Part shown: positions 31,187-40,102 of the stretch, piece after piece
How positions within the stretch are numbered: the first letter of the stretch is position 1
Layout: the number at the start of each line of letters is the position of its first letter
Assembly (NCBI RefSeq): GCF_014694385.1
Contig: NZ_JAAOCA010000014.1
Coordinates: 1-64,000 of the forward strand
DNA length: 64,000 nt
Source: Pseudomonas typographi
GTDB lineage: Bacteria; Pseudomonadota; Gammaproteobacteria; Pseudomonadales; Pseudomonadaceae
Reading direction: 5' to 3'
Made by a program: the position numbers and the translations under genes
The notes under the pieces: generated by a model
What the model was told of the DNA's origin: nothing
Databases searched by the model: none
Seen by the model: the letters and a program-made list of their open reading frames with translations, nothing else

Positions 31187-32971
31187 TTAAAGAGCTCGGC
31201 TATTGGCGACGTTTCTCGCCATCTGCACGCTGGTGCCCTGGGTATGGGCCAATTGCGATGACATGCTATTCATCACGTCTCGCATCGTCTCGACCGACTG
31301 GCTGTTGTTTTCCACCGCATCTTTGAGTGCCCGCTGAACGGTCTTGCTAGCCTGTTCCAGCTCCAGGATCCGGCCCGTCGCCTCGCTCCCACCAACTTGG
31401 TGTTGCGCCGCGCGGCCGTCCATACCGCCCTTTGCAGCGGTGCCCCCGACCTGGGTCACGGAGAGCGCCGTTTGGGCGTCTTGCAGCATGGTTTTGCCGG
31501 CCGGCCCGCTCACATTAGCGGCGACCTTTTGCATCATCGGCCGCAACAGCGTTTGCAATTGGCGCACCAGCGCTTGCTGGCCGAGCTTGCTGGTGGCCCC
31601 TTGCAGCATCTGGCCCATGATCGAGTTCATCAATTTGTCGACGAGCTTGCTGGTGACATCACCGACCTTGGCCATAACCTTTTGCGCAATGGCGGAGCCG
31701 GCCCCGGCGCTGAGCAAGCTGACTGCGGCCATCACCGCCGCCGCCAGGGCCACACTGACCGCCACGGACGCTACCAACATCGCCGTGCTGGCATCCACGC
31801 CCATGTCTTGGAGCAGGCCTGAAACCGCCTTCATCAAGCCTTCGAGCACCGGGCCCAAGGCCTGCATCAAACCATCTGTCACCGGTTTGAGGGCTTTATC
31901 GAGCAGCGGCGTGGCAGCGGCCAACACAGCCACGAAGGCGCCAGCGGCCAAGCCTCCGGTGGCAAGCGTAGCCACCACGCCCGCCACCGCCGTGACCGCC
32001 ATCACCACCTTGCCGATGCAATTAGCGGCCTTGGCGGCCTTGGCGGCTTTTTCCATTTCCTTGGCGTACTCTTCGGCCTTACGGTTCATTTCAGCTTGGC
32101 GCGCAGCCTGAAGTTCCTTGAACAACGCGACGTCACTTTCGAGTTTTTTGTCTTGGGTTTCGCCCATTAGCTCCGAAAAGCGCAACATTAAGGCGACCAG
32201 CCTGGCACCGGCGCTGATCTCTTTTTTGGCGGTGCCTTCCAACTCGCTTGACCAACGCCCCGAACCCGCGGCCTCCAACGCCTGTTTGGCGATTTCGTCT
32301 GCTGCCACGGCGGCCTTGCCCGCCACGTCAGTGGCAGCACGGTGTTCCAGCTTGGCTTGCTCGGCGCCCTTTTGTATCGCCAGCAGTTGTTGTTGCTGGC
32401 GCTCAAGTGCGGCCTGAGCGGCCTTGTACTCCGGGGTGCCCGGCTCCAGCCCCTCGAGCTGGGCACGCGCCGCGGCCACGTCGTTCTGCGCCTGGGCCAG
32501 GCGCTCACGGGCGGCCTCGAGCTTGGCTTCGGTCTGCTGCGCGCCGTCGAGGGCGGCTTCCAATGCCTTGACGGCCTCGGCGTAACGCTCGGCGTGCTGG
32601 CGAGCCGCTTCGGTGGCCGATTGGCTCATTTTTTTCAGTATCTCCAAGCGGGCACTGGCGCTGCCTTCGGATACCTCGCCAAGCAGGGCGATCAGCTTGA
32701 GCATCAGCTTTTCGAAACCCTGCCGGACCCGCTCCGTTGCCCGTGGCAGCACGTGCGATGGCGGCGGCAATTCAGGGCTGCCCGGGGGCAGACCTTCAGC
32801 CTGGCCCGCGAACTGGCTGTTTTGTATGCCAGCCAACAGCGTGGTGTCGGCCATCTGTTGCAATTGGGGTGTATAGGTCGCCTTGCGCGCCGCCTGTTCC
32901 AATGCTGGGCGATCGCCCGCGCTGGCGGCTGTAGGGCCAACGGGCCTGGCGGTATTGATGGTTGTGAGCAT
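31187..32971 (-). CDS. sctE: SctE (SipB/IpaB) major translocator
   Basis: 594 residues. A long coiled-coil region (about 100-260, rich in Ala/Glu/Gln) precedes two hydrophobic segments: VVMAVTAVAGVVATLATGGL (about 325-350) and VASVAVSVALAAAVMAAVSLL (about 400-420). An amphipathic C-terminal helix follows. This is the SipB architecture: the hydrophobic hairpin inserts into the host membrane. The class II chaperone SicA is encoded five bases upstream. Confidence 0.93.
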   Translation of the reverse strand: MLTTINTARPVGPTAASAGDRPALEQAARKATYTPQLQQMADTTLLAGIQNSQFAGQAEGLPPGSPELPPPSHVLPRATERVRQGFEKLMLKLIALLGEVSEGSASARLEILKKMSQSATEAARQHAERYAEAVKALEAALDGAQQTEAKLEAARERLAQAQNDVAAARAQLEGLEPGTPEYKAAQAALERQQQQLLAIQKGAEQAKLEHRAATDVAGKAAVAADEIAKQALEAAGSGRWSSELEGTAKKEISAGARLVALMLRFSELMGETQDKKLESDVALFKELQAARQAEMNRKAEEYAKEMEKAAKAAKAANCIGKVVMAVTAVAGVVATLATGGLAAGAFVAVLAAATPLLDKALKPVTDGLMQALGPVLEGLMKAVSGLLQDMGVDASTAMLVASVAVSVALAAAVMAAVSLLSAGAGSAIAQKVMAKVGDVTSKLVDKLMNSIMGQMLQGATSKLGQQALVRQLQTLLRPMMQKVAANVSGPAGKTMLQDAQTALSVTQVGGTAAKGGMDGRAAQHQVGGSEATGRILELEQASKTVQRALKDAVENNSQSVETMRDVMNSMSSQLAHTQGTSVQMARNVANSRAL

Positions 32972-32976
32972 ACAGG

Positions 32977-33462
32977 TTAATCCTCCGAATGATCGGCTTC
33001 GATTTCTTCCAGCGCCTTGAGATACCCCAGCGCCTGGTCGCGCAGCGCCCCTTCAGGTAGGCCGTCGCGGCAGTATTCGAAGCACAATTTGGCTTTACCG
33101 AGCCGGCCCAGCGCCAAGTGGCATTGGCCGGTGTAGAACATCGGCCGGTAGTCGTCGCGGCCTTGGGTGAAGGCCACCACATAAAGGTCGATGGCGTTCT
33201 GGTGCTCGCCTTTGAGTTGCTTGACCGCCGCGAGGCCGAACCAGTAGTCCGGGTTGCGCATGTCGTAGATGCACAAGAAGTGAAAAAAACGCTCCGCTTC
33301 GTTCAATTGCCCCCGCTGGTAAAAGCGATGGGCGTGTGCGTACATCTCGTCCATATCGCCCTGGCTCAGGCCTACCACCGCACTCATGGGTTCCCCGCGC
33401 ATCAGCGCCAGGACCATCTCGGCGGTCACATCGACCAGTTCATCGGTAGTGCTTTCGTTCAT
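32977..33462 (-). CDS. sicA: SicA/SycD-type translocator chaperone
   Basis: A 161-residue class II chaperone made of tetratricopeptide repeats. YAHAHRFYQRGQLNEAERFF, DYWFGLAAVKQLKGEHQNAI and RPMFYTGQCHLALGRLGKAK are the three repeat units. It keeps SctE and SctB unfolded and apart before secretion; in Salmonella it is also a co-activator with InvF. It is followed directly by sctE. A 126-base gap with a hairpin separates it from sctU, so it may have its own promoter. Confidence 0.93.
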   Translation of the reverse strand: MNESTTDELVDVTAEMVLALMRGEPMSAVVGLSQGDMDEMYAHAHRFYQRGQLNEAERFFHFLCIYDMRNPDYWFGLAAVKQLKGEHQNAIDLYVVAFTQGRDDYRPMFYTGQCHLALGRLGKAKLCFEYCRDGLPEGALRDQALGYLKALEEIEADHSED

Positions 33463-33541
33463 TGCTGTGCATTCCTGAAAACGGCGGGCCAGCTCGGCTG
33501 ACCCAATGATTAAACCAACGTGGCCGCCGCGCTCACCGCAA
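33463..33541 (-). promoter_or_regulatory. Spacer upstream of sicA, probable InvF-dependent promoter region
   Basis: 79 bases between the sctU hairpin and the sicA ATG. It is the largest gap in the sctC-to-sctA run. SPI-1 has an InvF/SicA-activated promoter here. No firm boxes were recognised; placement is by synteny. Confidence 0.35.
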
Positions 33542-33575
33542 CGAAACGCTCATATGGCGACGGATGAGCGTTTCG
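33542..33575 (-). terminator. 12-bp hairpin between sctU and sicA
   Basis: A perfect inverted repeat CGAAACGCTCAT / ATGAGCGTTTCG with a 10-base loop, 13 bases past the sctU stop. There is no T-tract on the minus strand, so it may be a partial terminator, an RNA processing site or a 3' stabiliser. It separates the apparatus genes from the translocon genes. Confidence 0.6.
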
Positions 33576-33588
33576 CACCGGCGGCCGG

Positions 33589-34629
33589 CTAGTGCATGCC
33601 GGCCTGTTCAACTTCGGCCACCCAGGCCAGCAGGCGCACCACCGCTTCGATTTCGCTCAATTGCACGAAGCTGTAGCGTGGGTGGGTTTTGAACAGGCGC
33701 CGCGCCAGCGCGATGTCGTTGACCACCGGTACGCCTACCTGCTTGGCGTAGGCACGCACGGCCAGGGCGCGTTGGTTGGTTTCGATCAACGAAATGAACG
33801 GCATCACGGTCACCTCCGGGCGAAAGTAAATACCCACGGCAATGTGCGTGGGGTTGGCGACGATCACCCGGGAATTGCGGATATCGGATTTAACCTGTTC
33901 ACTGAGCAACTCCATGTGCAGATCGCGCCGGCGCGACGTCGTCTCTGGGCTGCCTTCTTGCTCTTTGTATTCGCGCTTGACTGCGTGTTTGTCCATTTTC
34001 TGGTCTTTGATGAACAGCCAATATTCGGCCAGCGCATCGAGCACCACGATCAGCGCGATGCACGCCAGGAACACCCACACCACGGTTTGCAGCAGCGTGC
34101 CCCAAATCGGAAACAAGCTACTTATGCGGGTGTGCACTTGGCCGAACAACAACCCACGCTGGGTGCCCCATAGCACCCAAAAGGCCACGGCGAAACAACA
34201 CAGGTACAACAGCGCCTTGACCGTGTCCTTCACCGTGCGCAGGCTGAACAGCCTTTTGAAACCGTTGACCGGGTTGATCGCGTTGAGGTTGAGCTTGAAC
34301 GCTTCGGTGGCCAAACGCAGGCCAGTCTGGATTAGCGTGGGGATCGCCGCCGCGATGAAACACACCACCACCAACGGTAGGATCAACCGCAGCAGCAAGG
34401 TGCCGAGCTGGCGCAAGTAATCGGCCATCGGTGCGCTGAAGCCACCGGCAATGGCACGTTTGTATACCTCCATCACTTCCAGCAGCGCGCCATCGTGGGC
34501 AATGTACAGCACCCCCACGCCCATCAGGCAGGTGGTGGTCATGTCCCGTGCCTTGAAGGTCTGGCCCTTCTTGGCCGCGTCCCGCAGCTTCTTGGGGGTG
34601 GGTTTTTCGGTTTTACTGGCTGCCGACAT
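33589..34629 (-). CDS. sctU: SctU (SpaS) autoproteolytic switch protein of the export gate
   Basis: 346 residues. Four hydrophobic segments in the N-terminal 200 residues are followed by a cytoplasmic domain containing the self-cleavage site Asn-Pro-Thr-His at residues 259-262. Cleavage between Asn and Pro changes substrate specificity from needle to translocators. Its ATG follows the sctT stop without a gap. Length and motif are standard. Confidence 0.97.
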   Translation of the reverse strand: MSAASKTEKPTPKKLRDAAKKGQTFKARDMTTTCLMGVGVLYIAHDGALLEVMEVYKRAIAGGFSAPMADYLRQLGTLLLRLILPLVVVCFIAAAIPTLIQTGLRLATEAFKLNLNAINPVNGFKRLFSLRTVKDTVKALLYLCCFAVAFWVLWGTQRGLLFGQVHTRISSLFPIWGTLLQTVVWVFLACIALIVVLDALAEYWLFIKDQKMDKHAVKREYKEQEGSPETTSRRRDLHMELLSEQVKSDIRNSRVIVANPTHIAVGIYFRPEVTVMPFISLIETNQRALAVRAYAKQVGVPVVNDIALARRLFKTHPRYSFVQLSEIEAVVRLLAWVAEVEQAGMH

Positions 34630-35409
34630 TCAATCGCCCTCCGGGCCGGCCAGCCATTGTGGCAGGGCCCACGCGCGTTGGCCCATGCGCAGCACCTCTT
34701 CGGGGATGTACGCACCCAGGTACAGCAACAGCACCACGAAGGCGATCGCGCTCTTGATGGTCAACGACACCGAAAACGCGTTCATCTGCGGCGCGAAGCG
34801 CGCCAGCAAGCCCAGCAGCGCCTCGCTGAGCAGCAGCATCGCCACCACCGGCGCGCTCACCAAGATGGTCTTGACCACCAGTGCATCGAGCATGTCGATC
34901 ACTGCGCTTAACTGAAAGTCACAACCTTCGTCTGGCGTGCACAGGCGGTAACTGTGGGCCAGGGTTTCCAGCACCAACAACATGCCGCCGCCTTGCAGGT
35001 ACAGCGCCGCGGCCATCAGTTGCAAGAAGTTGGCAAGCTCGGAGGTATCGTTGCCGTTGGCCGGGTCTACGGTATTGCTCAGCATCGCGCCGCGTTGGTT
35101 GTCGATCAGGTTGCCCACCGCATGCATCACCCAGAACGGCCAGCCGAGCAAGCAGGCGATGGCCAGCCCCACCGCGCCTTCGCGCAGCACCGCGAGCAGG
35201 TACCCTAGGCTGTTCAAGGCCGGCAGGTCGGCACCGGTGTAGGGCCATAGGGCCATGCCGACCAGCATGATGACCACCGTACGCGGCGCCCCGGTGAGCA
35301 CACCGCCGTTGAGAAACGGCAACATGAAGAACACCGGCGCCAGCCGAGCCATGCACAGCAGTGCGCCGGCCAACCAGGCGTGCAAGTCGAAAAACAGGCT
35401 GACATTCAT
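34630..35409 (-). CDS. sctT: SctT (SpaR) export-gate membrane protein
   Basis: A 259-residue polytopic membrane protein with about six hydrophobic segments. VNLIDNQRGAMLSN-type and FLNGGVLTGAPRTVVIM segments are typical of the SpaR/FliR family. With SctR and SctS it forms the helical core of the export gate. Tightly packed between sctS and sctU. Confidence 0.95.
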   Translation of the reverse strand: MNVSLFFDLHAWLAGALLCMARLAPVFFMLPFLNGGVLTGAPRTVVIMLVGMALWPYTGADLPALNSLGYLLAVLREGAVGLAIACLLGWPFWVMHAVGNLIDNQRGAMLSNTVDPANGNDTSELANFLQLMAAALYLQGGGMLLVLETLAHSYRLCTPDEGCDFQLSAVIDMLDALVVKTILVSAPVVAMLLLSEALLGLLARFAPQMNAFSVSLTIKSAIAFVVLLLYLGAYIPEEVLRMGQRAWALPQWLAGPEGD

Positions 35410-35413
35410 CGCA

Positions 35414-35668
35414 TCAGCCCAGCGCCAGGCTTAGCATGTCTCGGCTGAACTGCAGCAAGGTTTGCCCGTACCAGCCCGAGAGCAAGAACAAGCAGATGCC
35501 AACCGCCAACAGCTTGAAGCCGAACGGCAAAGTTTGCTCCTGCAACTGCGTAACGGTTTGCACCAGGCCCACCAGCAGGCCGACCACCGTGGCGACGATG
35601 ATCGGCCAGGCCACCAGCAGCAAAATCAGGTAAAGCGTTTTGTTACCGGCGAAGACGATATCGTTCAT
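35414..35668 (-). CDS. sctS: SctS (SpaQ) export-gate membrane protein
   Basis: 84 residues with two hydrophobic helices (about 12-35 and 48-72) joined by the family motif [22 protein letters not shown]. Four copies normally wrap SctR in the export gate. Three bases separate it from sctR and four from sctT. Confidence 0.96.
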   Translation of the reverse strand: MNDIVFAGNKTLYLILLLVAWPIIVATVVGLLVGLVQTVTQLQEQTLPFGFKLLAVGICLFLLSGWYGQTLLQFSRDMLSLALG

Positions 35669-35671
35669 GCC

Positions 35672-36349
35672 CTAACCCCCCGGCACGGCCAGGTATTGCT
35701 CCACCAACCCAGTGGAGAGCAGCGCCCAACCGTCCAGCGCCACGAACAGCACGAGTTTGATCGGCACGGAGATGATCACCGGGCTCATCATCATCATGCC
35801 CAGCGCCAGCAAGATGCTGGAAATGACCAAATCGACCACTACGAACGGTAAGTAGAGATAAAAACCGATTTTGAACGCGGCCTTGATTTCGCTGAGCGCG
35901 TAAGCGGGCAACAAGGCAAACAACGAAGGCTCCAGCACCTCTAAGGCCTCGCTGGGCGCAGCGGCGTTCGGGTCGTCCTGGTGCGCCTGCGCATGTTGCG
36001 CCCGCTCGAAAAATCCAGCCAACTCCGGGTCGGTGTACCGTGCCAAATAGGCCTTGTAACCGTCCAAGCCGCCTTCGGCGAACTCCACCACCGACTCCAA
36101 GCTTGCGAAATCGACCCGGTGCTCCTGCTGGTAGTCATACAGCTGCTGCAAAATCGGGCTCATCACGAACATGGCCAACATCAATGCCACGGCATTGAGC
36201 ACCATGTTCGACGGCACCTGCTGCAAACCCAAGGCGTTGCGCACGATCACGAACACGATGGAGAACTTCAGGTAGCAGGTGCCGGCAGCGACCAGGAAGG
36301 GGAACAGCGAAGCGACGGCCAGCAGGCCGATCATCGATACATCATTCAT
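35672..36349 (-). CDS. sctR: SctR (SpaP) export-gate membrane protein
   Basis: About 225 residues. CYLKFSIVFVIVRNALGLQQVPSN is the hallmark of the SpaP/FliP family, and DGYKAYLARYTDPELAGFFERA matches SpaP closely. Membrane segments lie at both ends around a periplasmic domain. The ATG at 36349 (MNDVSMIGLL) aligns with the Salmonella start and overlaps sctQ by eight bases; a GTG at 36358 is an alternative. Confidence 0.95.
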   Translation of the reverse strand: MNDVSMIGLLAVASLFPFLVAAGTCYLKFSIVFVIVRNALGLQQVPSNMVLNAVALMLAMFVMSPILQQLYDYQQEHRVDFASLESVVEFAEGGLDGYKAYLARYTDPELAGFFERAQHAQAHQDDPNAAAPSEALEVLEPSLFALLPAYALSEIKAAFKIGFYLYLPFVVVDLVISSILLALGMMMMSPVIISVPIKLVLFVALDGWALLSTGLVEQYLAVPGG

Positions 36350-37247
36350 CGGGGGCACCGCCGTGCAGGGCGTGTATTTGGATACCCAGGCGGCCTTCGA
36401 GGCGTACCAATTCGCCTCGGCCCACCGTGCGCCCCGCCACTACCAACTCGACCCGTTCGACCGCCCCCTCGGGCAACTCGATCAGGTGCCCCGGCTCCCA
36501 TTCACTCAGTTCAGCCAGCGAGAGTGGGCTGCGGTGGAGTATGAACTCCACGGTGACCTTGCAAGGGTCGAAGGCCGCTTCGTCACATTGCGGGGCGGCG
36601 GTTGGGGTTTGTAGCTGCGTCATCAGGCCCTCCTTTTCAAGGGTGAACGCGCCAATACAGCGGCCCCCCCAATACATTCGCGGTTGTAGGTGCCCGATCA
36701 GGGCGATGTCTTCGGCACGCAAGCGCGCCCATTGGCGGGCCGGCATGCGGCTAGTGCCCAGGCTTAACCGCAGCGGCTGTGCGCACTGCCGCAGCCACGT
36801 TGGCAGCGGCTGGCGGCCCTGCCCCGCATAGGCCGGCAGTTGCGTCAGCCACACAGGGCCGCTGGCGGTATGCAGCAGGGGCAACGGCTCGCGCGGCACC
36901 TGTGCGGCTGGTAGCCACTGCAGCGCTTGCAGGCTTTGGTAGTCGAGTTCGGCAAGGCCCGTTTCTACCGGCCGTGGCAGGCTGGCGAACAGCGCCAGTG
37001 ACGCCTTGGCGTGGTAGCCCTGTGCAAGAAAGGCCGGCAGCGCCGGCCACTGGTGGCGCAGCCAGGGATCGCGCGCGACCATTCCGGCCCAGGGCGCCGG
37101 CCCGCCCACTGCGCGAAAGCTTAGCCAGGCATCGCCTGCCGGCGGGGCCGCCCATTCCACGTTGGTGCCTTGGCGCAGCCAGTGGCGCACCCACTGGCCG
37201 CGTCGATAAGCCTGCAGCTCAAGCGTGCGCAGCCCCAGCCCGGTCAT
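36342..37247 (-). CDS. sctQ: SctQ (SpaO) cytoplasmic sorting-platform protein
   Basis: 301 residues. The N-terminal two thirds diverge strongly. The C-terminal SpoA/SurAO domain is clear: LSLAELSEWEPGHLIELPEGAVERVELVVAGRTVGRGELVRLEGRLG. SctQ builds the pods that sort substrates beneath the ring. Many homologues also make a short C-terminal SctQ from an internal start; the ATG at codon 209 (MTQLQTPT) is a possible internal start. Four-base overlap with sctP. Confidence 0.92.
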   Translation of the reverse strand: MTGLGLRTLELQAYRRGQWVRHWLRQGTNVEWAAPPAGDAWLSFRAVGGPAPWAGMVARDPWLRHQWPALPAFLAQGYHAKASLALFASLPRPVETGLAELDYQSLQALQWLPAAQVPREPLPLLHTASGPVWLTQLPAYAGQGRQPLPTWLRQCAQPLRLSLGTSRMPARQWARLRAEDIALIGHLQPRMYWGGRCIGAFTLEKEGLMTQLQTPTAAPQCDEAAFDPCKVTVEFILHRSPLSLAELSEWEPGHLIELPEGAVERVELVVAGRTVGRGELVRLEGRLGIQIHALHGGAPDE

Positions 37248-38374
37248 GCCTGCGTCTCCTCGTCAGGCAGCGGGTAGCGACGCTCTTGGGGTTGCTCGTC
37301 GTCGTCCCTGGAGGGCTGTTCGCGCCCGTGCCCAGGGTGTTGCTCGTCACGCAACGACCAGTTCGCGTCGCTGGCCGGCAGGTGGTGGCGCAAGTGCTCG
37401 GCCAGTTTGGGGCTGGTGTCGATCAGCAACCCTGTGCCAATGCCGGCTGGGTCTTTGCTGATCACCAATTCGCCCGCCAGGGTGCCGTTATTGAACGGCA
37501 CATGCAGGTAGCCGGCCCTGCTGTCTTTAACGGTCGGCTCGGGCACAGACGGTGCTGGCATTGCCATTGCGGCACCGCGCGGTAGGGCCGGCGCGGCAGG
37601 CGCGACCGCCAACGGCTTGGGTTCGAACCCGCCCAATGCCAGCGTACGGGGCGTGGCGTCTGCATGCGGCGCGCCGGCTTCGTCGCTAGGTGCCGGTTCG
37701 CCTTCGCCAAATGCGGGCGGCGCGGTGACCGCCACGCTCGGCAGCGGGGCCGTGGCGGGGGCCGGTATCGGTGCCGGCGCTGCCACCTGCGGCGGCGCTG
37801 GCGCTGCGATCTGTTGCGGCATTGGTGCCGCGACCTGTAGCGGCGTTAGTGCCGCGACCTGTAGCGGCATTGGTGCCGCGACCTGTAGCGGCATTGGTGC
37901 CGCGACCTGCAGCGGCGTTGGCGCCGCGACCTGCAGCGGCGTTGGCGCCACGGCCTGCCGCGGCGCTGGTTGGGTTTGCCCCGCTGCAATGGCGGCGGTA
38001 CCGTTGGCGGTCGCCGTAGCGGTGGGCAGTGCAACCTTGCCCCGGGGCAAGGCAGCCATAAGGCCCGGCGTGGCGAGCTGCCCGCGTGCCACCCCTGGCT
38101 GGGCAGGCAAAGCCGGCACGGCCTGCTGGTGGTTGAACAGCGCACTGGCGGCGGGCAGCGATTGTGAAGGCCCTGCGGGATTCGGGCCGGCCGATGCGAG
38201 GCGCAGCGGGGGTAGCGGCGGGGCCAACGGTGGGAGCAGCGCCGCCAGCAACTCAGCCAGGGCAGGCATGTCCTGCACATCCGGCATCGTCTCGACCGGC
38301 GGCATCACTGGCGCGCCTTCCTCTTCAGGCGGCAGCGCCTCCAACGAGGCGGTGGGTGGCTGTATCGATAACAT
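37244..38374 (-). CDS. sctP: SctP (SpaN/InvJ) needle-length regulator with octapeptide repeats
   Basis: 376 residues, very rich in Pro and Ala, in the spaN/invJ position. Residues about 141-200 are tandem octapeptides close to VAAPMPLQ, giving a long extended segment. The C-terminal part (YLHVPFNNGTLAGELVISKDPAGIG) is ordered and probably forms the switch domain that touches SctU. It ends in a charged tail. InvJ-type proteins are secreted and set needle length. One-base contact with sctO upstream and overlap with sctQ downstream. Confidence 0.82.
   Translation of the reverse strand: MLSIQPPTASLEALPPEEEGAPVMPPVETMPDVQDMPALAELLAALLPPLAPPLPPLRLASAGPNPAGPSQSLPAASALFNHQQAVPALPAQPGVARGQLATPGLMAALPRGKVALPTATATANGTAAIAAGQTQPAPRQAVAPTPLQVAAPTPLQVAAPMPLQVAAPMPLQVAALTPLQVAAPMPQQIAAPAPPQVAAPAPIPAPATAPLPSVAVTAPPAFGEGEPAPSDEAGAPHADATPRTLALGGFEPKPLAVAPAAPALPRGAAMAMPAPSVPEPTVKDSRAGYLHVPFNNGTLAGELVISKDPAGIGTGLLIDTSPKLAEHLRHHLPASDANWSLRDEQHPGHGREQPSRDDDEQPQERRYPLPDEETQA
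37775..37954. repeat. 24-bp tandem repeats within sctP
   Basis: About seven to eight head-to-tail 24-base units, varying at a few positions, that encode the octapeptides of the SctP ruler. The period is a multiple of three, so unit gain or loss would change protein length without a frameshift. Confidence 0.9.
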
Positions 38375-38829
38375 TATCGTGTACTCATTATCAGGTCTTC
38401 GGTTTCGATTTCTTCCAGGCGCCCTTGGCGGGCGCGCAGCCGCTGCCGCAGGCGGCCCTCGATCACGCGGTATTTCTCTTGCTTGCTGTGCAGGCGTTGC
38501 CGTTCGCGCTGTTGTTGGGCGAGCATCGCCAGGGCATGGCTGCGCTCTTGCTCGGCCCGGGCACGGTCTATCGCCAACAGGTCGATGCGCCGGCGAATCA
38601 CTGCCTGCTGGCGCAGCGCGGCAAACAGTTGCCCCTGGTCGAGGGTGATGCCTTGCAGCCCGCCGCTGGCCAGCATGCTCTGCAAACCCTCGGCTTGGGC
38701 CTGCAGCGCCTGCAGTTCCTCATCCAGTGGGGCCAACTGCCGATAGGTATCGCGCAGGGCCCGCTCGGCGCCACGCAAGCGCTCGCTGCCCAGGCGCATC
38801 AAGCGGCCGACATCATTGAAGGATTTCAT
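38374..38829 (-). CDS. sctO: SctO (SpaM/InvI) ATPase stalk protein
   Basis: A 151-residue protein, almost entirely an antiparallel coiled coil rich in Arg/Gln/Leu (LAPLDEELQALQAQAEGLQ, RRRIDLLAIDRARAEQERS). This is the FliJ/YscO pattern. It inserts into the SctN hexamer and connects it to the SctV gate. The ATG at 38829 overlaps sctN by 17 bases; the longer frame to 38865 runs deeper into sctN. Confidence 0.88.
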   Translation of the reverse strand: MKSFNDVGRLMRLGSERLRGAERALRDTYRQLAPLDEELQALQAQAEGLQSMLASGGLQGITLDQGQLFAALRQQAVIRRRIDLLAIDRARAEQERSHALAMLAQQQRERQRLHSKQEKYRVIEGRLRQRLRARQGRLEEIETEDLIMSTR

Positions 38830-40102
38830 GCAACGCCTCCAGAGCCCGCTCGAACTTCGTTCCATCGTCTAACGCTTGCCGTTGCCATTGCTCCAGCGCC
38901 GTACGGCACTGCATGGCATGGTCGTTGGCGGGGTTCTCGCCGGGCCGGTATTCACCCAGGTCGATGAACAGTTGCAGGTCTTGCAGCCGCCCCAGCACGT
39001 CACGGGCACGGCTGGCCAGGGCGTGGGCGGCGGGGGCGGTCACCTGCGCCGCCACCCGGCTGGCGCTGCGTAACACGTCTATGGCCGGGTAGTGGCCACG
39101 CGCTGCTAGCTTGCGATCCAGGTAGATGTGCCCATCGAGGATCGAGCGGATCTCTTCGGCTATCGGGTCGGGGTCATCGTCGCTTTCGAGCAACACCGTG
39201 TAGAAGGCCGTGATGCTGCCGGTGGCGGTATTGCCGGGGCGTTCGAGCATCTTCGGCAACGCATCGAACACCGACGCCGGGTAGCCCCGCCGCGCCGGCG
39301 CCTCGCCCGCGGCCAAGGCCAGGTCGCGGCGGGCACGGGCGTACCGGGTCATCGAGTCGAGCATCAGCACCACGCGCGCGCCTTCATCGCGGAAATACTC
39401 GGCGATGGTGGTCGCCTGCAGTGCTGCATTACAGCGGTCGACCGACGACAGGTCGGAGGTGGCATAGACCACCACGCAGCGCCCGCGCTGGGGTGATGCG
39501 CGCAGGTGCTCGATGAATTCGGTCACCTCGCGGCCCCGCTCGCCGACCAGGCCGATCACGAACACGTCGGCCTGCGCGTGTTCGATCAGCATGTTCATCA
39601 ACGAGGTTTTACCCGCACCCGCCGCGGCGAAAATACCGATACGCTGGCCAACGCCACAGGTCAGCAGTGCATCGACCACCCTGATGCCGGTGGGCAACAC
39701 CTGGGCAATGGGTTTGCGCTGGCGGTAATCCAGTGGCGTGGCATCGACCAAGCAATCGCGGCCGTGCTCGGCTACCAGCGGTGCCAACTGCTCGACGATA
39801 CGGCCGCGGGCATCCACTACACTGCCGAGCATCTGCCGGCTGCAATGCAGCGTGAGCCTGGCGCCGGTCGGCACGATCAACGACTCGCGCGACAAGCCCT
39901 GGGCCTGGCCCAGCAGGCTGAGCAGCACGGTATCGCCGCGAAACCCGATTACTTGGGCACGGGCGCAGGCCTGTTCGTCGCGCCAGTGCCTACGTATCTC
40001 GCACAGCTCGCCGCCCACGGCGTGGCGCAGCGCCGCTTCGATCAGCGGCCCGTCCAGGCGTAAAGGGTGCGCGGCCGTGCGGCCCAGCAGCGGGTCGCTC
40101 AT
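38813..40102 (-). CDS. sctN: SctN (InvC) type III secretion ATPase
   Basis: A 429-residue F1-beta-like hexameric ATPase that strips chaperones and unfolds substrates. Walker A is AAGAGKTS at residues 160-167, Walker B VVLMLDSMTRYARARRDLALA. EAPARRGYPASVFDALPKMLERPG is diagnostic for type III and flagellar ATPases. The protein is InvC-type because it sits between invB- and spaM-like genes. Its start overlaps the chaperone stop by four bases. Confidence 0.97.
   Translation of the reverse strand: MSDPLLGRTAAHPLRLDGPLIEAALRHAVGGELCEIRRHWRDEQACARAQVIGFRGDTVLLSLLGQAQGLSRESLIVPTGARLTLHCSRQMLGSVVDARGRIVEQLAPLVAEHGRDCLVDATPLDYRQRKPIAQVLPTGIRVVDALLTCGVGQRIGIFAAAGAGKTSLMNMLIEHAQADVFVIGLVGERGREVTEFIEHLRASPQRGRCVVVYATSDLSSVDRCNAALQATTIAEYFRDEGARVVLMLDSMTRYARARRDLALAAGEAPARRGYPASVFDALPKMLERPGNTATGSITAFYTVLLESDDDPDPIAEEIRSILDGHIYLDRKLAARGHYPAIDVLRSASRVAAQVTAPAAHALASRARDVLGRLQDLQLFIDLGEYRPGENPANDHAMQCRTALEQWQRQALDDGTKFERALEALHEILQ

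Noticed and set aside
37775..37954. CRISPR-like array
   Set aside because: Direct 24-base units without spacers, in frame inside sctP; they encode octapeptides.
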